A DNA stretch of 64,000 nt from Venturia oleaginea (GCA_013176395.1 JABMLP010000004.1:868001-932000), one strand, 5' to 3'. Counted from the first letter of the stretch, positions 11,736 to 22,341 are shown. Numbers and translations: made by a program. Notes: generated from the letters alone by a model not told the origin.

Positions 11736-12158
11736 TCAAAGTCTAAAAGCCACACCCCGCCTTCGAGCCATCGAACATTGCCAGGACACGTTGATATAGC
11801 TTCCAGTAACAACAGTAGCGTAAAGCTCTTCTTTTGATACCATAGCGGTACATGACGGCAATATGTGAGGACGGGGTGAGAGCTGTTCCTCCTTGAAGAC
11901 TTGCAAGTACTCCACTGAGTCTGGTATGATCAAGACAGGATTGAGGGCCGAGGTCTTTCCGTCAGGGTCGAAGCAAAGCGTAGTCAGACACCTGAGACTT
12001 CTACACAGACGCTCAGATCTTTCAGCATGTGAGATGATGGATGAAGGGTCGCTGTGAAGGAAGCGGGCGACGAGTGTTGGCCGTGTCGTACTATTGTGCC
12101 ACGTCGGACTCGTTTTGGTGGCGCTGTTGCTAGTAAGGCCTGGTGCACAATCATACAC
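11736..12158 (-). pseudogene. possible gene fragment, unknown
   Basis: A 140-codon frame with a leucine-rich segment (LCRSLRCLTTLCFDPDGKT, then VLIIPDSVEYLQVF) similar in character to the repeat part of fungal F-box proteins. It has no recognisable domain start and no matching exon next to it. It may be a degraded relative of the gene at 9904-11540. I cannot assign a function. Confidence 0.25.
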
Positions 12159-12659
12159 TTAGGCTATGGATACCCCTGCTTCTATCGAGATCGTGATAGT
12201 GGGTGGAGCCTGGGGTGATGTAGTTGAGTTTGGTGTTGAGCTTTCGGAACGTCAGATAGGCAAATCTGAGTATGGTAGAATATCTCAGAATCGTTGGATC
12301 ATAAGAAAAGTTAATCAAGCAATGTTCACAAGAGCATGCTGCAGAAAAGTTGAAGACAACAAGCCTCCTGTCATTTCAAGCAAATCAATAATTTCCCGAA
12401 GATTATCAGAATCGAATTGCCACGACTGTAGTAGTAAACATCCCAAGCCAAAGGCGTTCAATGAGCTTAAGACACCCTATTTGCGACATATTCTTAGAAA
12501 GACGATATAGTAGTCTAGCTCCACATCTAACTCCATAGCTTCGTCAAGTTTTCTGTCCACTGCCCCTGCTTACAAATATATTGGTACAGTTCATAGTGAA
12601 CGGCAAGCGACGCAGGCGTCGGAATCATCCCAGTCGGCCCTCCGTCCTCCGTGATTAAA

Positions 12660-13293
12660 TATATCTTGTCACCGGTCGCCCAAAAATGGGCCCAAAGGAA
12701 AGCCAAAACTTCTTCAAGTTAGGTGCATCCTGCAACGACTTCCAGTACTCGTCCCATGCATCATCCATCAGAGAGCCGAGTGTAGAATGGCTGATATCCT
12801 CAAAGTGAGGATGTGCTCCGACAAATTGCGCCCAAATGCGACCCTGAGTTCGTATTGATCCAGGTGAAGTCTTTTAATTTTGGAAGCTGAATATGAAGAA
12901 ATCGTTGATGCCGTGGTTCATTGGTGGATCTGTTGGGAGGAGGTCGTAGCCAAAACGGAAGTAGGGGGATTCCAGACTCTTTGCGTGTCGTTCGATAGGT
13001 CGATAGGTCCAACGAGGTGTACGCCCCGAGCAAAGCTCAAGCCATAAATTGTCGACATTGTCAAACTTCTCCATGTTCATTTTCACGATACGGAGGTGTT
13101 CATCTTGAAAGAGATGGAGTATGGAGACTCCTCCCAGCTGGACAGTGATTCGCGAGTCAGGGAAATGGTGTGATAGCGACGAGCAAGCGGACTTCCAAGC
13201 CACCATGTCCCTGGCTATTGTGATGATCTTCGCTTTTGTTTTGAAACGAAGCGGTCCGATTAAACAGACGTGAAGATCGAGTCGCGAAAGCAC
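12660..13293 (-). pseudogene. broken hypothetical gene
   Basis: Protein-like sequence runs through three frames. 13293-12874 gives PYFRFGYDLLPTDPPMNHG..INDFF. About 12893-12840 gives LPKLKDFTWINTNSG in a second frame. About 12840-12660 gives FVGAHPHFEDISHSTLG then FWLSFGPIF in a third. The pieces read on in order, so I take two frameshifts, near 12895 and near 12840, although a cryptic intron at the first cannot be excluded. The family is an uncharacterised fungal protein to me. Confidence 0.4.
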
Positions 13294-13829
13294 GTTACTT
13301 GAACGCTAACCTGATCAGAGATGATGTAAAACAGTCTCTCAACGAGGCTGAAACCCAGCCTAATTCTTTCATCTCACATCTCAGCCACTCCATTGACATT
13401 ACAACAACGCAGACGCTACATATGCATGATCAAAGTCTGCAACTTAATACAATGTAATTGAATCCATTCATTCATGGTTCTGAAAATCTTTCTATCTATC
13501 TGTCTGTCCAATCACACCTTCATGGAAATATTACCTTCACTTCGCGTCGTCACCTTATTTTGGAGGCCACCCACCGTACGGGTTAGCGGGTTCGCACTCA
13601 ATCCAATCAGGCGTACTGAACACTCTTCCCTTGCCAGCGCAACAAGCGCTGAATAAGAGCCGTTCATTTCTGATTCTCGCAATCTCGCACTAAGAACCGT
13701 CAGCCCTCGTCGAAGCTTTTATAAATATTAAACCTACTACTTGAAGGTCCTTTACCGGCCACGTTATCACTTCCCCCTTACTAGCCGTGCAGCATTGACC
13801 TGTTGCAACTGGCTTCCAAGCCCTGCTAT

Positions 13830-14162
13830 TGTTAAGGGATGGAATCCTTCTCTCTAGCTTATCCATGACTGGATTTCCAATTGTTCTCTTGTTATTCTGC
13901 AAGCTGTCATGTTCTATTTTGCAAGCTGTCATGTTCTATTTTGCAAGCTGTCATGTTCTATTTCGCAAGCTGCCATGTTCTATTTTGCAAGCTGTCACGT
14001 TTCCATTTAAAGATACTTTCTAGAAGAATCTATTGTAAGAGGAGGATTATATATACTAGCTATCCTTCCTGTACTTACACTTTCTTCTCTGTACTTAGAT
14101 ACTTTGAAATACAAGCAGTCTTCTCTCACTTGCGAAACACCTTTGAGGGTTGAACTCTTACA
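13830..14162 (+). repeat. 5' LTR of G1, with internal 22-bp minisatellite
   Basis: Starts TGTTAAGGGATGG and ends GAACTCTTACA. Between about 13894 and 14000 a 22-bp unit built on TTGCAAGCTGTCATG is repeated nearly five times, with small changes in units 1, 4 and 5. A TATATATA segment at about 14047 could be the promoter TATA. Confidence 0.95.
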
Positions 14163-14212
14163 TTATCTAAGTACCTCAGTCTTACAAAGGAAGAAAGGCT
14201 CACAGAGAGCAA

Positions 14213-14545
14213 GCTCCAAAAAGGAATTTCAAGAAGAGGACACTTGTCCTAATCCAAGAAGCGAGGGCCAACCTCAAGGGCCAAACAGAAAGGAATTTCA
14301 AGAAGAGGACACTTGTCCTAACTCAAGAAGCAAGGGCCAACCTCAAAGGCCAACTTCAAGGGCCAACCTCAAGGGCCAAACAAAAAGGGAATTCAAGAGA
14401 ATTCAAGCTGAGATTTTCTAGAAGGTGCTAGAATCTCCAAGAAGCAAGGGCCAACCGAAAGGGCCAATCCAAAAAGGGAATTCAAGAGAATTCAAACTGA
14501 GATTTTCTAGAACGTGCTAGAATCTCCAAGAAGCAAGGGCAGGTC
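14213..14545 (+). repeat. tandem-repeat leader of G1
   Basis: The untranslated leader holds repeated units. Two units of about 68 bp share GGAATTTCAAGAAGAGGAC and GAAGCGAGGGCCAACC-type segments. Two longer units then share GGGAATTCAAGAGAATTCAA and GATTTTCTAGAA. The rest of the leader up to the gag ATG at 14827 has no further gene. I could not assign a primer-binding site with confidence after the LTR end at 14162. Confidence 0.75.
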
Positions 14546-14826
14546 ATCCTAAGACAGCGTAGTCTTAGGAGTTGAAGCTGTAATAAGCTGAGGAAAGAAA
14601 GAGCTAGGGAGAGAGATTTAATACACTTGGCCTTCACAGTCCCTGGGAGCTCTGTCCTTAGTAATAAGGATTGCAGAGCGGACTATAGTGTAAAAAATCC
14701 TTCTGGGATTCTATAGTCACCTTCCTATACTAATAGGCATTGACTCTATACTGCCTAGCAAATCTCTAGAGTAGAGCCTAGGAGTGTGTATAGTAGTGCT
14801 CTCTATTATCTCTCATAGGTGAAAAT

Positions 14827-15849
14827 ATGGAAGGAGAAGATCAGGAACAAAGAGTTCCTCAAGAACCCCAAGCCCTACAAGAAGCTATGGCAGCATTACA
14901 ACATCAACTAGCCATTCAGAACGATGCTATTACGCGTATTCTTACAATCTTGCCTAACACTACTCGCTCTGAGAACGTAGTAGAAGGACAAGAGACTAAG
15001 AATTCACAAAAAGACAGAATACATAGGAAGAAAGCTGTACTTCCTAAGCTCCAAGAATTTGATGGCAAGCGTTCTGAATGGGCTCAGTGGTTTCAACAAG
15101 CAAGGATGAAGTTGGAGATAGACGCAGAATCTATAGGGGATAGTAGGAACCAATTTGCCTACATCTTCTCCTCTCTACGAGGCTCCGCAGCTCAGGCTAC
15201 TCTGGCCTACGTAAAGACAGCTCCAGAGGAAGATAAAACGGGACAGAAATTGTTACAGTATATGGACAACTTCTATGGCGATCCAGTACAACAACAAAGA
15301 GCTACTGTAAGCCTGTCCACAATCAAACAAAAAGAGAAAGAACCCTTCTTCTCTTTTCTTCCCCGTTTTGAAACCACTCTTGCTAATGCTGGAGGAATGA
15401 CTTGGCCTGACGCTGTTAAAATTGCATTTCTCCACAAAGCAATAAATCAAGAGCTGCGAAACCAGAGAATAGGCCAATCTCAGAGTACCTCCTACCAGCA
15501 GTTTGTGTCCGATCTTTTGAATACAAGTATGCAAATCACTACAGCAAAGATGCTCTCTTCCTCAGAAGATAAGTTACGATTCAGAGATAAAGAGAAGTCT
15601 TTTAAAGATCTGAACGCTATGGACTGGGAGCCTACACGCGTAAACAAGTTAAAAATTTCGTCTAAAGCCTATGAATATAGGAAGGCAAATAACCTCTGCT
15701 TACGCTGTGGGAAGGCCGGCCATAGAATGAAAGACTGCTGGTTGGATACAGAGGTAGAAAGAGTCACGCAACTTGGTTCAAAAAGGGCCAAAGGAACCAC
15801 TGAGGAGAATGAAGAAGTTGAAGAAGAGGACTACTCGGAAAAAGAGTAG
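14827..15849 (+). CDS. gag: Gag polyprotein of G1
   Basis: 340 residues. An acidic, glutamine-rich N-terminus is followed by a retrotransposon Gag domain at about residues 60-250 (FDGKRSEWAQWFQQA to LLNTSMQITT). One CCHC zinc knuckle, CLRCGKAGHRMKDC, lies at about residues 290-305, and the tail is acidic. It forms the particle and packages element RNA. The TAG stop at 15847-15849 is overlapped for 28 nt by the pol frame, which lies in the -1 frame and is open from 15822. Confidence 0.93.
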   Translation: MEGEDQEQRVPQEPQALQEAMAALQHQLAIQNDAITRILTILPNTTRSENVVEGQETKNSQKDRIHRKKAVLPKLQEFDGKRSEWAQWFQQARMKLEIDAESIGDSRNQFAYIFSSLRGSAAQATLAYVKTAPEEDKTGQKLLQYMDNFYGDPVQQQRATVSLSTIKQKEKEPFFSFLPRFETTLANAGGMTWPDAVKIAFLHKAINQELRNQRIGQSQSTSYQQFVSDLLNTSMQITTAKMLSSSEDKLRFRDKEKSFKDLNAMDWEPTRVNKLKISSKAYEYRKANNLCLRCGKAGHRMKDCWLDTEVERVTQLGSKRAKGTTEENEEVEEEDYSEKE

Positions 15850-18800
15850 CCTCTATCCAAAGTCGTGGATGGAGGCGTAGAGTAGATAGAGCAAAATTGT
15901 CAAAGGAGTCAATTGAGAGAGTAAATAGTATTTTGAATTCGAACAAAGACACTGATTCACACCGTTCTCGGATAGAAAAAGAATGGGAGCAGTTCAGACC
16001 CAAGATGCTCTCCCGCCTTTTCTACACAAATACTATAGTGAACGATATATACTCTCTTAAAACTCTCCTTGATAATGGATCTAGCTGCTACGCATCAATA
16101 AACGAGGAGAAAGCTTCGCAGATGGACCTTGAAGTACTCCCTATTAGTCCGCGTACTATAGGTGGAGTTCTTAAGGAAGAAGGACAGACCCAAGTGACAA
16201 AAATTGCGAAGTTGAACCTAGATTTAGGGGGACTTATATGCAACGCTTTTGCTTATATAGTCCCGGGACAATTTGAGGATCTTCTACTAGGCAGGCCTTT
16301 TCTCAAGGACACCAAAGCCGTTATCAATGAATCTAAAGGTACTCTTACCTTTGCAAACGGGATTAGCATTCGCGATGCTAAATTTGAAGACAAACTTGAT
16401 ATACAACAAGTAGCGCCCGTAAGATTCCACCGCCTTGTCACTTCTACACTTGAGAAAATCAAAGACGCGTCTAGAGTATTTGCTGTTACTCTTCGAGATA
16501 TTGATATTGCCTTGAAGCCGAAAGTCCCTTTGACAACAGAGCAAATACTGGAATTGCTACCTAAGAGGTTTCATAAGTACGCTGCTGTCTTTGATCCTAA
16601 AAGGGCCGAGAGACTACCACCGCATCGCCCTGGGATTGATCACGAAATACCTATAGAAGAAGGAAAACCACTTCCTTGGGGACCTCTATATGGTATGGGT
16701 CGAGAACAACTCCTTGTTTTGCGAAGGACTCTTACAGAGCTACTAGATAAAGGCTTTATCCGAGAGAGTAAATCAGTTGCTGCGTCTCCAGTTCTCTTTG
16801 TGAAGAAACCAGGAGGGGGCTTACGCTTTTGCGTAGACTACCGAGCCTTAAACGCAATTACTCGAAAGGATAGGTACCCGCTACCGTTAGTAAAAGAGAC
16901 TTTACTAACCTTAGCTCGTGCTAAGTATCTTAGTAAGCTTGATGTAAATGCTGCCTTCCACAAGATTCGAATCGCAACGGGAGATGAGTTCAAAACTGCC
17001 TTTCGAACTAGATATGGTCTATTTGAATGGCTAGTTACTCCCTTTGGCTTAACCGGTGCACCTGCGTCTTTTCAACGGTATATAAACTATATCCTTCGAC
17101 GATACCTAGACGAGTTCTGCTCAGCTTATCTAGACGATATAGTAATATACTCTTCAAAGAACCTTAAAGACCATGAAGAAAAGACTGAAAAGATACTTCA
17201 AAGCTGCCTTAACGCTGGGTTATACCTTGATATTCGGAAGTGCGAGTTTAATACCAAACGAGTCAAGTATCTAGGCTTCGTTATAGATACTGAAACGGGC
17301 CTACACATGGATCCGGAGAAGATCAAAGCAATTAAAGAATGGGAACGTCCTACTACTCTACGAGGAGTACGTGGCTTCCTAGGCTTTACAAACTTCTACC
17401 GTGACTTTGTAAAAGATAACTCAACAATAAGGGAGCCTCTGGTTCGCCTTACAAAGAAGAATACTCCATTTTTATGGGGAAAGGAGCAAGAAGAATCTTT
17501 TCAAAAACTTAAGGCAGAGTTTTGCAAAGAACCTGTCCTGTCTGCACTTGATGAAGATAAGCCTACGCGAGTAGAACCTGATGCTTCAGGCTGGGCTTCC
17601 GGAGCAGTACTTAGTCAAAAAGATGAGCTAGGTAACTGGAAACCATGTGCTTTCTTCTCTACTAAGCACTTGCCAGCCGAATGCAATTATGATATCCACG
17701 ACAAAGAACTTATGGCTATAGTCAAAGCTCTAGTCCATTGGACTAGCGAGCTACTAAGCCTAAGTAAGCCATTCATTATCCTCACAGATCACAAGAACCT
17801 TGAGAAGTTTATGGTAAAAAGGGAACTAAATGAAAGGCAAATGAGATGGGCGCAGATACTAGCTAAGTTTAACTTCAAACTAGGCTATCGCCCAGGCTCT
17901 GAATCTGTAGTTCCAGACGCCTTAACTCGAAGGGATCAAGATCTCCCAAAGGATATTCAAGACCCAAGAATCGTTGAAAGAACTAGAACGTTATTACCTC
18001 CAAAGCTTTGGATTAACGTTCTAGAGGATAAGACTCCTGCAAGAGAAGAAGCTGCCCAAGAAAATGCTCAAGAAGTAGACAAAGAACCTATCCCCTTTAT
18101 ACAAAATCCCTTTCTCTCAGGTGATCTAAGGGATAGATGGGAAACTGCACTCGAAGGAGATCTAGACTACAGACGTATTTTCCAAAGCGTTCTAAAGCAA
18201 GATAGGCAGTTCCCATCTAAGCTAAAGGTTCCTACTTCTATAGGAGATTGTAAAGTCGAAAATAACCAGCTCTACTATAGAGACCGAATCTGGTTGCCCT
18301 CCTACGAGCCTCTCTTAACAGGAGTAATTCAAGAAATACACGATTCAGTCCTATCAGGGCATCCTGGACGAGAAGCTACTATTGCTATTCTCTCCAGACA
18401 GTTCTACTGGCCGGGATTTGCTCAAGATATACGTCAGTTTATACGCAATTGTGACGTCTGCGGAAGAACTTCAGTCTGGCGAGACAAAAAGAAAGGTTTA
18501 CTTAAACCTCTTCCTGTCCCTAGCCGTATCTGGCAAGATATTTCAGTAGACTTCATAGTCGAATTACCAGAGAGCCAAAGATGCACAAGACTCTGCGTTA
18601 TTACTGACCGCTTGGGTAAAGGAACTATCCTGTTCCCAGTGCCTAAAGAACAGTTTGGAGCTGAAGGATTTGCAAAACTATTTATGCAGAACTACGTAAG
18701 ATTACACTGGCTTCCTAGATCTCTAGTCTCAGATAGGGACACGCAATTTGTTAATGCTTTCTGGAAAGAAGTTTGTCACCTTCTTAAGATAGAGAGAAGA

Positions 18801-19682
18801 CTCTCTACAGCGTATCACCCTGAGACTGATGGATCTACGGAAAGAAGAAATCAAGAAGTTGAAGCCTATCTACGTAAGTTCTGTACATTTAGTCAGAACG
18901 ACTGGGTCGAGCTCCTGCCTATTGCTCAAATATGCCTCGATAATAGACCAAACCAAGCTACGGGCCTATCGCCTTTCTTCTTAACCCACGGTTATAACAT
19001 TGAGCATATAGGAACTGTTGAAGCTCCCCAGGAAACCCCTAAGAATCCAAAAGAAAAAGCACAAGATCTTGTAGCAAAATTGAAGGACGCACAAGAATGG
19101 GCAGAAACGTCAATGGTATCAGCTCAGCAACAGCAAGAATACTACTCTAATAGAGATCGTGCTCCGGCTGACTCTTTTAAAGTGGGAGACAAAGTCTGGC
19201 TCAACCTAAAGAACGTAAAAACCCTACGTCCTTGTAAGAAACTAGACTGGATTCATGGGAAGTATACAGTTACACGAGTTATCAACTCAATGTCTTACGA
19301 GCTTGATACACCCAGAGGAATCCACAACCGATTTCATACGTCTTTACTTAGGAGAGCTGGCACAGATCCCCTACCTTCACAAATACAAGATAATACACAG
19401 CCGCCTCCTATAGTAACTGAACAAGGAGACGAGGAATACGGTATCGAGGCTATTCTAGCCGCAAGATGGCGCCGGCGAGGTCGACAACAAACGCGAGAAG
19501 TCTTAGTTAAGTGGGTAGGCTACGTTGATCCTACGTGGGAACCCCTTAGCGAACTCCAACAAACTACAGCTCTGGACGCTTTTGAAAGTGCCTACGGCAA
19601 CGTTCTTGAAAACGACGGACCTATACTACGCCCTCAGAGACTACGCTCACATCGATCTACAAGAGAGGGGGGGAGGGGATAA
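15822..19682 (+). CDS. pol: Pol polyprotein of G1 with C-terminal chromodomain
   Basis: An open frame of about 1,285 codons starting inside gag in the -1 frame, with no ATG near its start. Frameshift expression is therefore likely; the run GGAAAAAGAG before the gag stop is a candidate slip site. Domains in order: aspartic protease (LLDNGSSCYAS), reverse transcriptase (KLDVNAAFHKI, LVTPFGLTGAPASFQ, SAYLDDIVIYS), RNase H (EPDASGWASGAVL, DIHDKELMAIV), integrase zinc finger (H..H..CDVC near 18340-18460), integrase core (DFIVELP, SDRDTQFVNAFW, STAYHPETDGSTERRN), and at 19435-19590 a chromodomain (REVLVKWVGYVDPTWEPL). The chromodomain probably steers integration to marked chromatin. The frame ends at the TAA just before the 3' LTR. 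Confidence 0.94.
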   Translation, partial: RRGLLGKRVASIQSRGWRRRVDRAKLSKESIERVNSILNSNKDTDSHRSRIEKEWEQFRPKMLSRLFYTNTIVNDIYSLKTLLDNGSSCYASINEEKASQMDLEVLPISPRTIGGVLKEEGQTQVTKIAKLNLDLGGLICNAFAYIVPGQFEDLLLGRPFLKDTKAVINESKGTLTFANGISIRDAKFEDKLDIQQVAPVRFHRLVTSTLEKIKDASRVFAVTLRDIDIALKPKVPLTTEQILELLPKRFHKYAAVFDPKRAERLPPHRPGIDHEIPIEEGKPLPWGPLYGMGREQLLVLRRTLTELLDKGFIRESKSVAASPVLFVKKPGGGLRFCVDYRALNAITRKDRYPLPLVKETLLTLARAKYLSKLDVNAAFHKIRIATGDEFKTAFRTRYGLFEWLVTPFGLTGAPASFQRYINYILRRYLDEFCSAYLDDIVIYSSKNLKDHEEKTEKILQSCLNAGLYLDIRKCEFNTKRVKYLGFVIDTETGLHMDPEKIKAIKEWERPTTLRGVRGFLGFTNFYRDFVKDNSTIREPLVRLTKKNTPFLWGKEQEESFQKLKAEFCKEPVLSALDEDKPTRVEPDASGWASGAVLSQKDELGNWKPCAFFSTKHLPAECNYDIHDKELMAIVKALVHWTSELLSLSKPFIILTDHKNLEKFMVKRELNERQMRWAQILAKFNFKLGYRPGSESVVPDALTRRDQDLPKDIQDPRIVERTRTLLPPKLWINVLEDKTPAREEAAQENAQEVDKEPIPFIQNPFLSGDLRDRWETALEGDLDYRRIFQSVLKQDRQFPSKLKVPTSIGDCKVENNQLYYRDRIWLPSYEPLLTGVIQEIHDSVLSGHPGREATIAILSRQFYWPGFAQDIRQFIRNCDVCGRTSVWRDKKKGLLKPLPVPSRIWQDISVDFIVELPESQRCTRLCVITDRLGKGTILFPVPKEQFGAEGFAKLFMQNYVRLHWLPRSLVSDRDTQFVNAFWKEVCHLLKIERRLSTAYHPETDGSTERRNQEVEAYLRKFCTFSQNDWVELLPIAQICLDNRPNQATGLSPFFLTHGYNIEHIGTVEAPQETPKNPKEKAQDLVAKLKDAQEWAETSMVSAQQQQEYYSNRDRAPADSFKVGDKVWLNLKNVKTLRPCKKLDWIHGKYTVTRVINSMSYELDTPRGIHNRFHTSLLRRAGTDPLPSQIQDNTQPPPIVTEQGDEEYGIEAILAARWRRRGRQQTREVLVKWVGYVDPTWEPLSELQQTTALDAFESAYGNVLENDGPILRPQRLRSHRSTREGGRG
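19662..19682 (+). promoter_or_regulatory. polypurine tract of G1
   Basis: A purine-only run (AGAGAGGGGGGGAGGGGA followed by TAA) lies directly before the 3' LTR, so the end of the pol coding sequence doubles as the plus-strand primer. Confidence 0.8.
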
Positions 19683-20015
19683 TGTTAAGGGATGGAATCC
19701 TTCTCTCTAGCTTATCCATGACTGGATTTCCAATTGTTCTCTTGTTATTCTGCAAGCTGTCATGTTCTATTTTGCAAGCTGTCATGTTCTATTTTGCAAG
19801 CTGTCATGTTCTATTTCGCAAGCTGCCATGTTCTATTTTGCAAGCTGTCACGTTTCCATTTAAAGATACTTTCTAGAAGGATCTATTGTAAGAGGAGGAT
19901 TATATATACTAGCTATCCTTCCTGTACTTACACTTTCTTCTCTGTACTTAGATACTTTGAAATACAAGCAGTCTTCTCTCACTTGCGAAACACCTTTGAG
20001 GGTTGAACTCTTACA
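19683..20015 (+). repeat. 3' LTR of G1
   Basis: A copy of 13830-14162 offset by 5,853 bp. The only difference seen is G at 19880 for A at 14027. The 22-bp minisatellite is the same in both copies. Confidence 0.95.
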
Positions 20016-20184
20016 GCTATTCTTTGGGTTGCAGCAACCTGTCCAGTATTTGGTGAGTGGTTCATCGTTTTCTAGGGCGGATACGATTCCGGTGCTACGA
20101 ATTGTTAGATTATCGATATTTAATTAGAAGAAAAGATCACACCCACACTGTAGTTGTAGCGAAGAGGAAGGTAGAGAGATACAT

Positions 20185-20905
20185 TGTAACTGTAAGGATG
20201 AACAACTGATAGTTTTGATACACTCCTTACAGCTTCTCTGTAGAAACACCAGCTATTATACTACCCACGATGGCCGCTTAGCTTTTACTATCGAACAAGG
20301 CGGTCGAGTATGGATAGGGTACATTGCCACCTACGGATAAACTATACTAGGCGCCTAAGTCCGACTCTAAACTTAACTCGGATGTCGATTACTAAGTACG
20401 CCCCATAAACTTCCTGTTCTGCGATATGAAATGTCCAGATTCAATCAGAATCTCATAAAAATCGAATGAAAATCCTGTGGCTTTTGATCTACAGCTGTCT
20501 TGGCTCTTAGAAAACCACTCGATCGCAGGGTGCAAATGTCCTCGTGAACTTCCAAAGCACGATAGATATGCTCTTTAGCATTCATGACTAGGCGGCTCTA
20601 TAGGAGTTCAATCTTATTAATTCCGCAATACGACCTCCGCAAACCTAGAACCAATACTTACGGCTCTTCTTAGCACGTGAATGCATCTCGAGAAGGTGTA
20701 CGAGGCTTCGGAGTGAAAACATTATTTGGTCCGTGATACTCAGTGCATTCGTCGCGTGAGCCTTTTAACCACAGGCCACAAACTGTGTCTGTGCCAGTCT
20801 GAACAAGGGGCTCCGAATCACCAATGTATGGCCGAAAACCAGATAAGGGATGAGGATAGAATCTCACAACTCGAATCTGGAAACATTGGGACCAAGCCTC
20901 GCCCC
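20185..20905 (-). repeat. upstream half of the tandem segmental duplication, copy A
   Basis: Non-coding DNA upstream of paralogue A that still aligns with 22342-22870 upstream of paralogue B. Examples are the shared GATAAACT segments near 20335 and 22530, TACGGCTCT-x-CTT-x-GCACGTG near 20660 and 22730, and AATCT-x9-GAA-TC-x2-AT segments near 20865 and 22815. Divergence is high. A gene and its promoter were therefore duplicated together, before the chromovirus arrived. Confidence 0.6.
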
Positions 20906-22002
20906 CTTATTGTGCTTTGTACATCAACGTGGACATTCTCAAGTCTTTTTTTTTTTTTGGCTGACTGACAGTTGACTGAATAACGCACGCTATTTTGTGT
21001 CAAACAAACTCATTTCATTCTATCCTCATTTGTACTAGCTCGAATGCGAGTCTCAATTGTATAAATACGCGGATAGCCCACACATCAATTCAGACTTCAG
21101 TCTGCTTCATCTATCTTTTGACATTTTGATCTACGCCAAGTTGATGTATTAATAGCTGAGGACTCGGACAGGACCGTTCCGGATTCTCTTTCGAATATAC
21201 CAAGCCTATTTAGAGGAGTTAATTACTTGAGGGGTCGGAAACGATTGATAACGGATTTCGGCCAGGCTTGCTATCGGGTAGAGCTGCTGGAAAGGAAGTT
21301 AAGTCAGTCAAAAACTTGAAGAATGTCTGCTTTGATGCATAAACGACAACAACAGCTAAGTTACCCTCCTTCACATCAAGGAGGACAATCGCAACCTGCG
21401 ATCGAGTGGTTATCTGAGAACAAGACAGCTGAGCATGGATTTCAAACACGTCGCTTAACGTTATTCTATACGTTAATCTGTCGATTACGGCCCCTAAGCA
21501 TCTTATTCTGTAATATGAGATGGCGAGCACTATGGAGCACCCGGCGCCCGCGGAGCACCCATGGATTTCAACCAACTATATTAACAAGCGCCTACACTAA
21601 CTCCTCCGACTTAAAAGAACCTTAACAAGAATTCGAATGAAGAGATGAAGATGAGAGAAAAATTCTTCGGGAGGCTTTATAAGATGAGTAAACACGTTCG
21701 CGAAGACAATCACTCCACGAAGTCACGTTACTGTCGAGACCAAGGGCCTGTTTGAGAATCGACGGGATTTTCCCATTGAACAAATCAAGGCATCATTCCC
21801 CAACACGCCCTAACCAGCCAGACTCTTTCTTTCAAACCAACTTAGTAGCCCACTCATTCTCCTTCTTCATCGCCTCTCACAACCACCTAGCAAGATCTTA
21901 AGGGTAGCACACCCACCAATCGTTCGTCTTAAGAAGTCTTCCCTCGGCATTACAACAATCACCCAATAATTCATACATATAATTGGATCTCCGTATCTCG
22001 CA
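20906..22002. other. spacer between the duplicated segments
   Basis: AT-rich intergenic DNA with a T10-type homopolymer near 20945. Open frames are short and show no family motif. No gene supported. Confidence 0.4.
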
Positions 22003-22341
22003 CTAAGAACTGTCAGCCCTCTACAGACAAAGCTTATGTCCAGAAACAATTGACGTACCACAGCCTTACCCTTTTCCGTCGTAAAATAGCCTTCATCCTT
22101 TCTATCCGTGCAGCACCGTTCTGTTGCCCCTGCATGCCAAGAATTTTTATTCTTTGGATTGCAGCAGCCTACTTTGATCTTGAAGATATATGGTTCTTCT
22201 ATGGGGGATGCGATTGCGGTGCTATGAGTTGTTAGATCGGGCGCGAGGCACTCTCTCACGGATTCATCGGTATTAGGGGATTAGAAGATCAGGTTATACT
22301 CACACTGCAGTTGTAGCGAGGAGGAATGTAGAGAGATGCAT
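22003..22341 (-). CDS. small secreted cysteine protein, paralogue B
   Basis: A predicted 72-residue protein from three exons: 22304-22341, 22059-22221 and 22003-22020. Intron 1 is 82 bp (GTGAGT donor, CTAAC branch, ATAG acceptor). Intron 2 is only 38 bp (GTACGT..TGTAG), short for a fungal intron and less certain. If it is retained, the frame runs on to 21867. The N-terminus MHLSTFLLATTAVTAIA is a secretion signal, and the mature part has two Cys-Cys doublets (VGCCNPKN and ERCCTDRK). Paralogue A shares the exon layout, the signal, the GCCNPKN box and the second doublet. I recognise no named family; a secreted effector-like protein is a reasonable guess only. Confidence 0.65.

Larger units (their letters stand above)
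13830..20015 (+). mobile_element. Ty3/Gypsy chromovirus LTR retrotransposon, apparently intact (G1)
   Basis: A 6,186-bp element with 333-bp LTRs, TG..CA ends and a 5-bp target duplication GCTAT (13825-13829, 20016-20020). Gag and pol are both open. The LTRs differ at one position that I found (14027 A, 19880 G), so the insertion is young. The order protease, reverse transcriptase, RNase H, integrase, chromodomain defines a chromovirus. Integration split a small secreted-protein gene on the opposite strand. Confidence 0.95.
13690..20184 (-). pseudogene. small secreted cysteine protein, paralogue A, split by a chromovirus
   Basis: The start codon at 20184 opens a signal-peptide-like exon (MYLSTFLFATTTV, 20147-20184). 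A 52-bp intron follows (20095-20146: GTGGGT donor, CTAAC branch, TAG acceptor). Exon 2 begins at 20094 and carries GCCNPKN at about 20030. There it is cut by the Gypsy element, inserted with GCTAT duplicated at 13825-13829 and 20016-20020. The rest of exon 2 continues at 13824 with a second Cys-Cys doublet (GQCCTASKG). Across the insertion, counting one GCTAT, the frame stays open, so the gene was intact when hit. Near the 3' end the intron acceptor seen in paralogue B is absent, although a 51-nt in-frame read-through is possible. Confidence 0.7.

Noticed and set aside
13894..14000. Regular 22-bp repeats that could suggest a CRISPR array
   Set aside because: The units are directly adjacent without spacers, lie inside an LTR, and the organism is a eukaryote.
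21867..22259. 130-codon minus-strand frame as a single-exon gene
   Set aside because: The paralogue comparison shows a spliced signal exon upstream and probably an intron near 22021-22058. The extra C-terminal codons are likely intron and downstream DNA.
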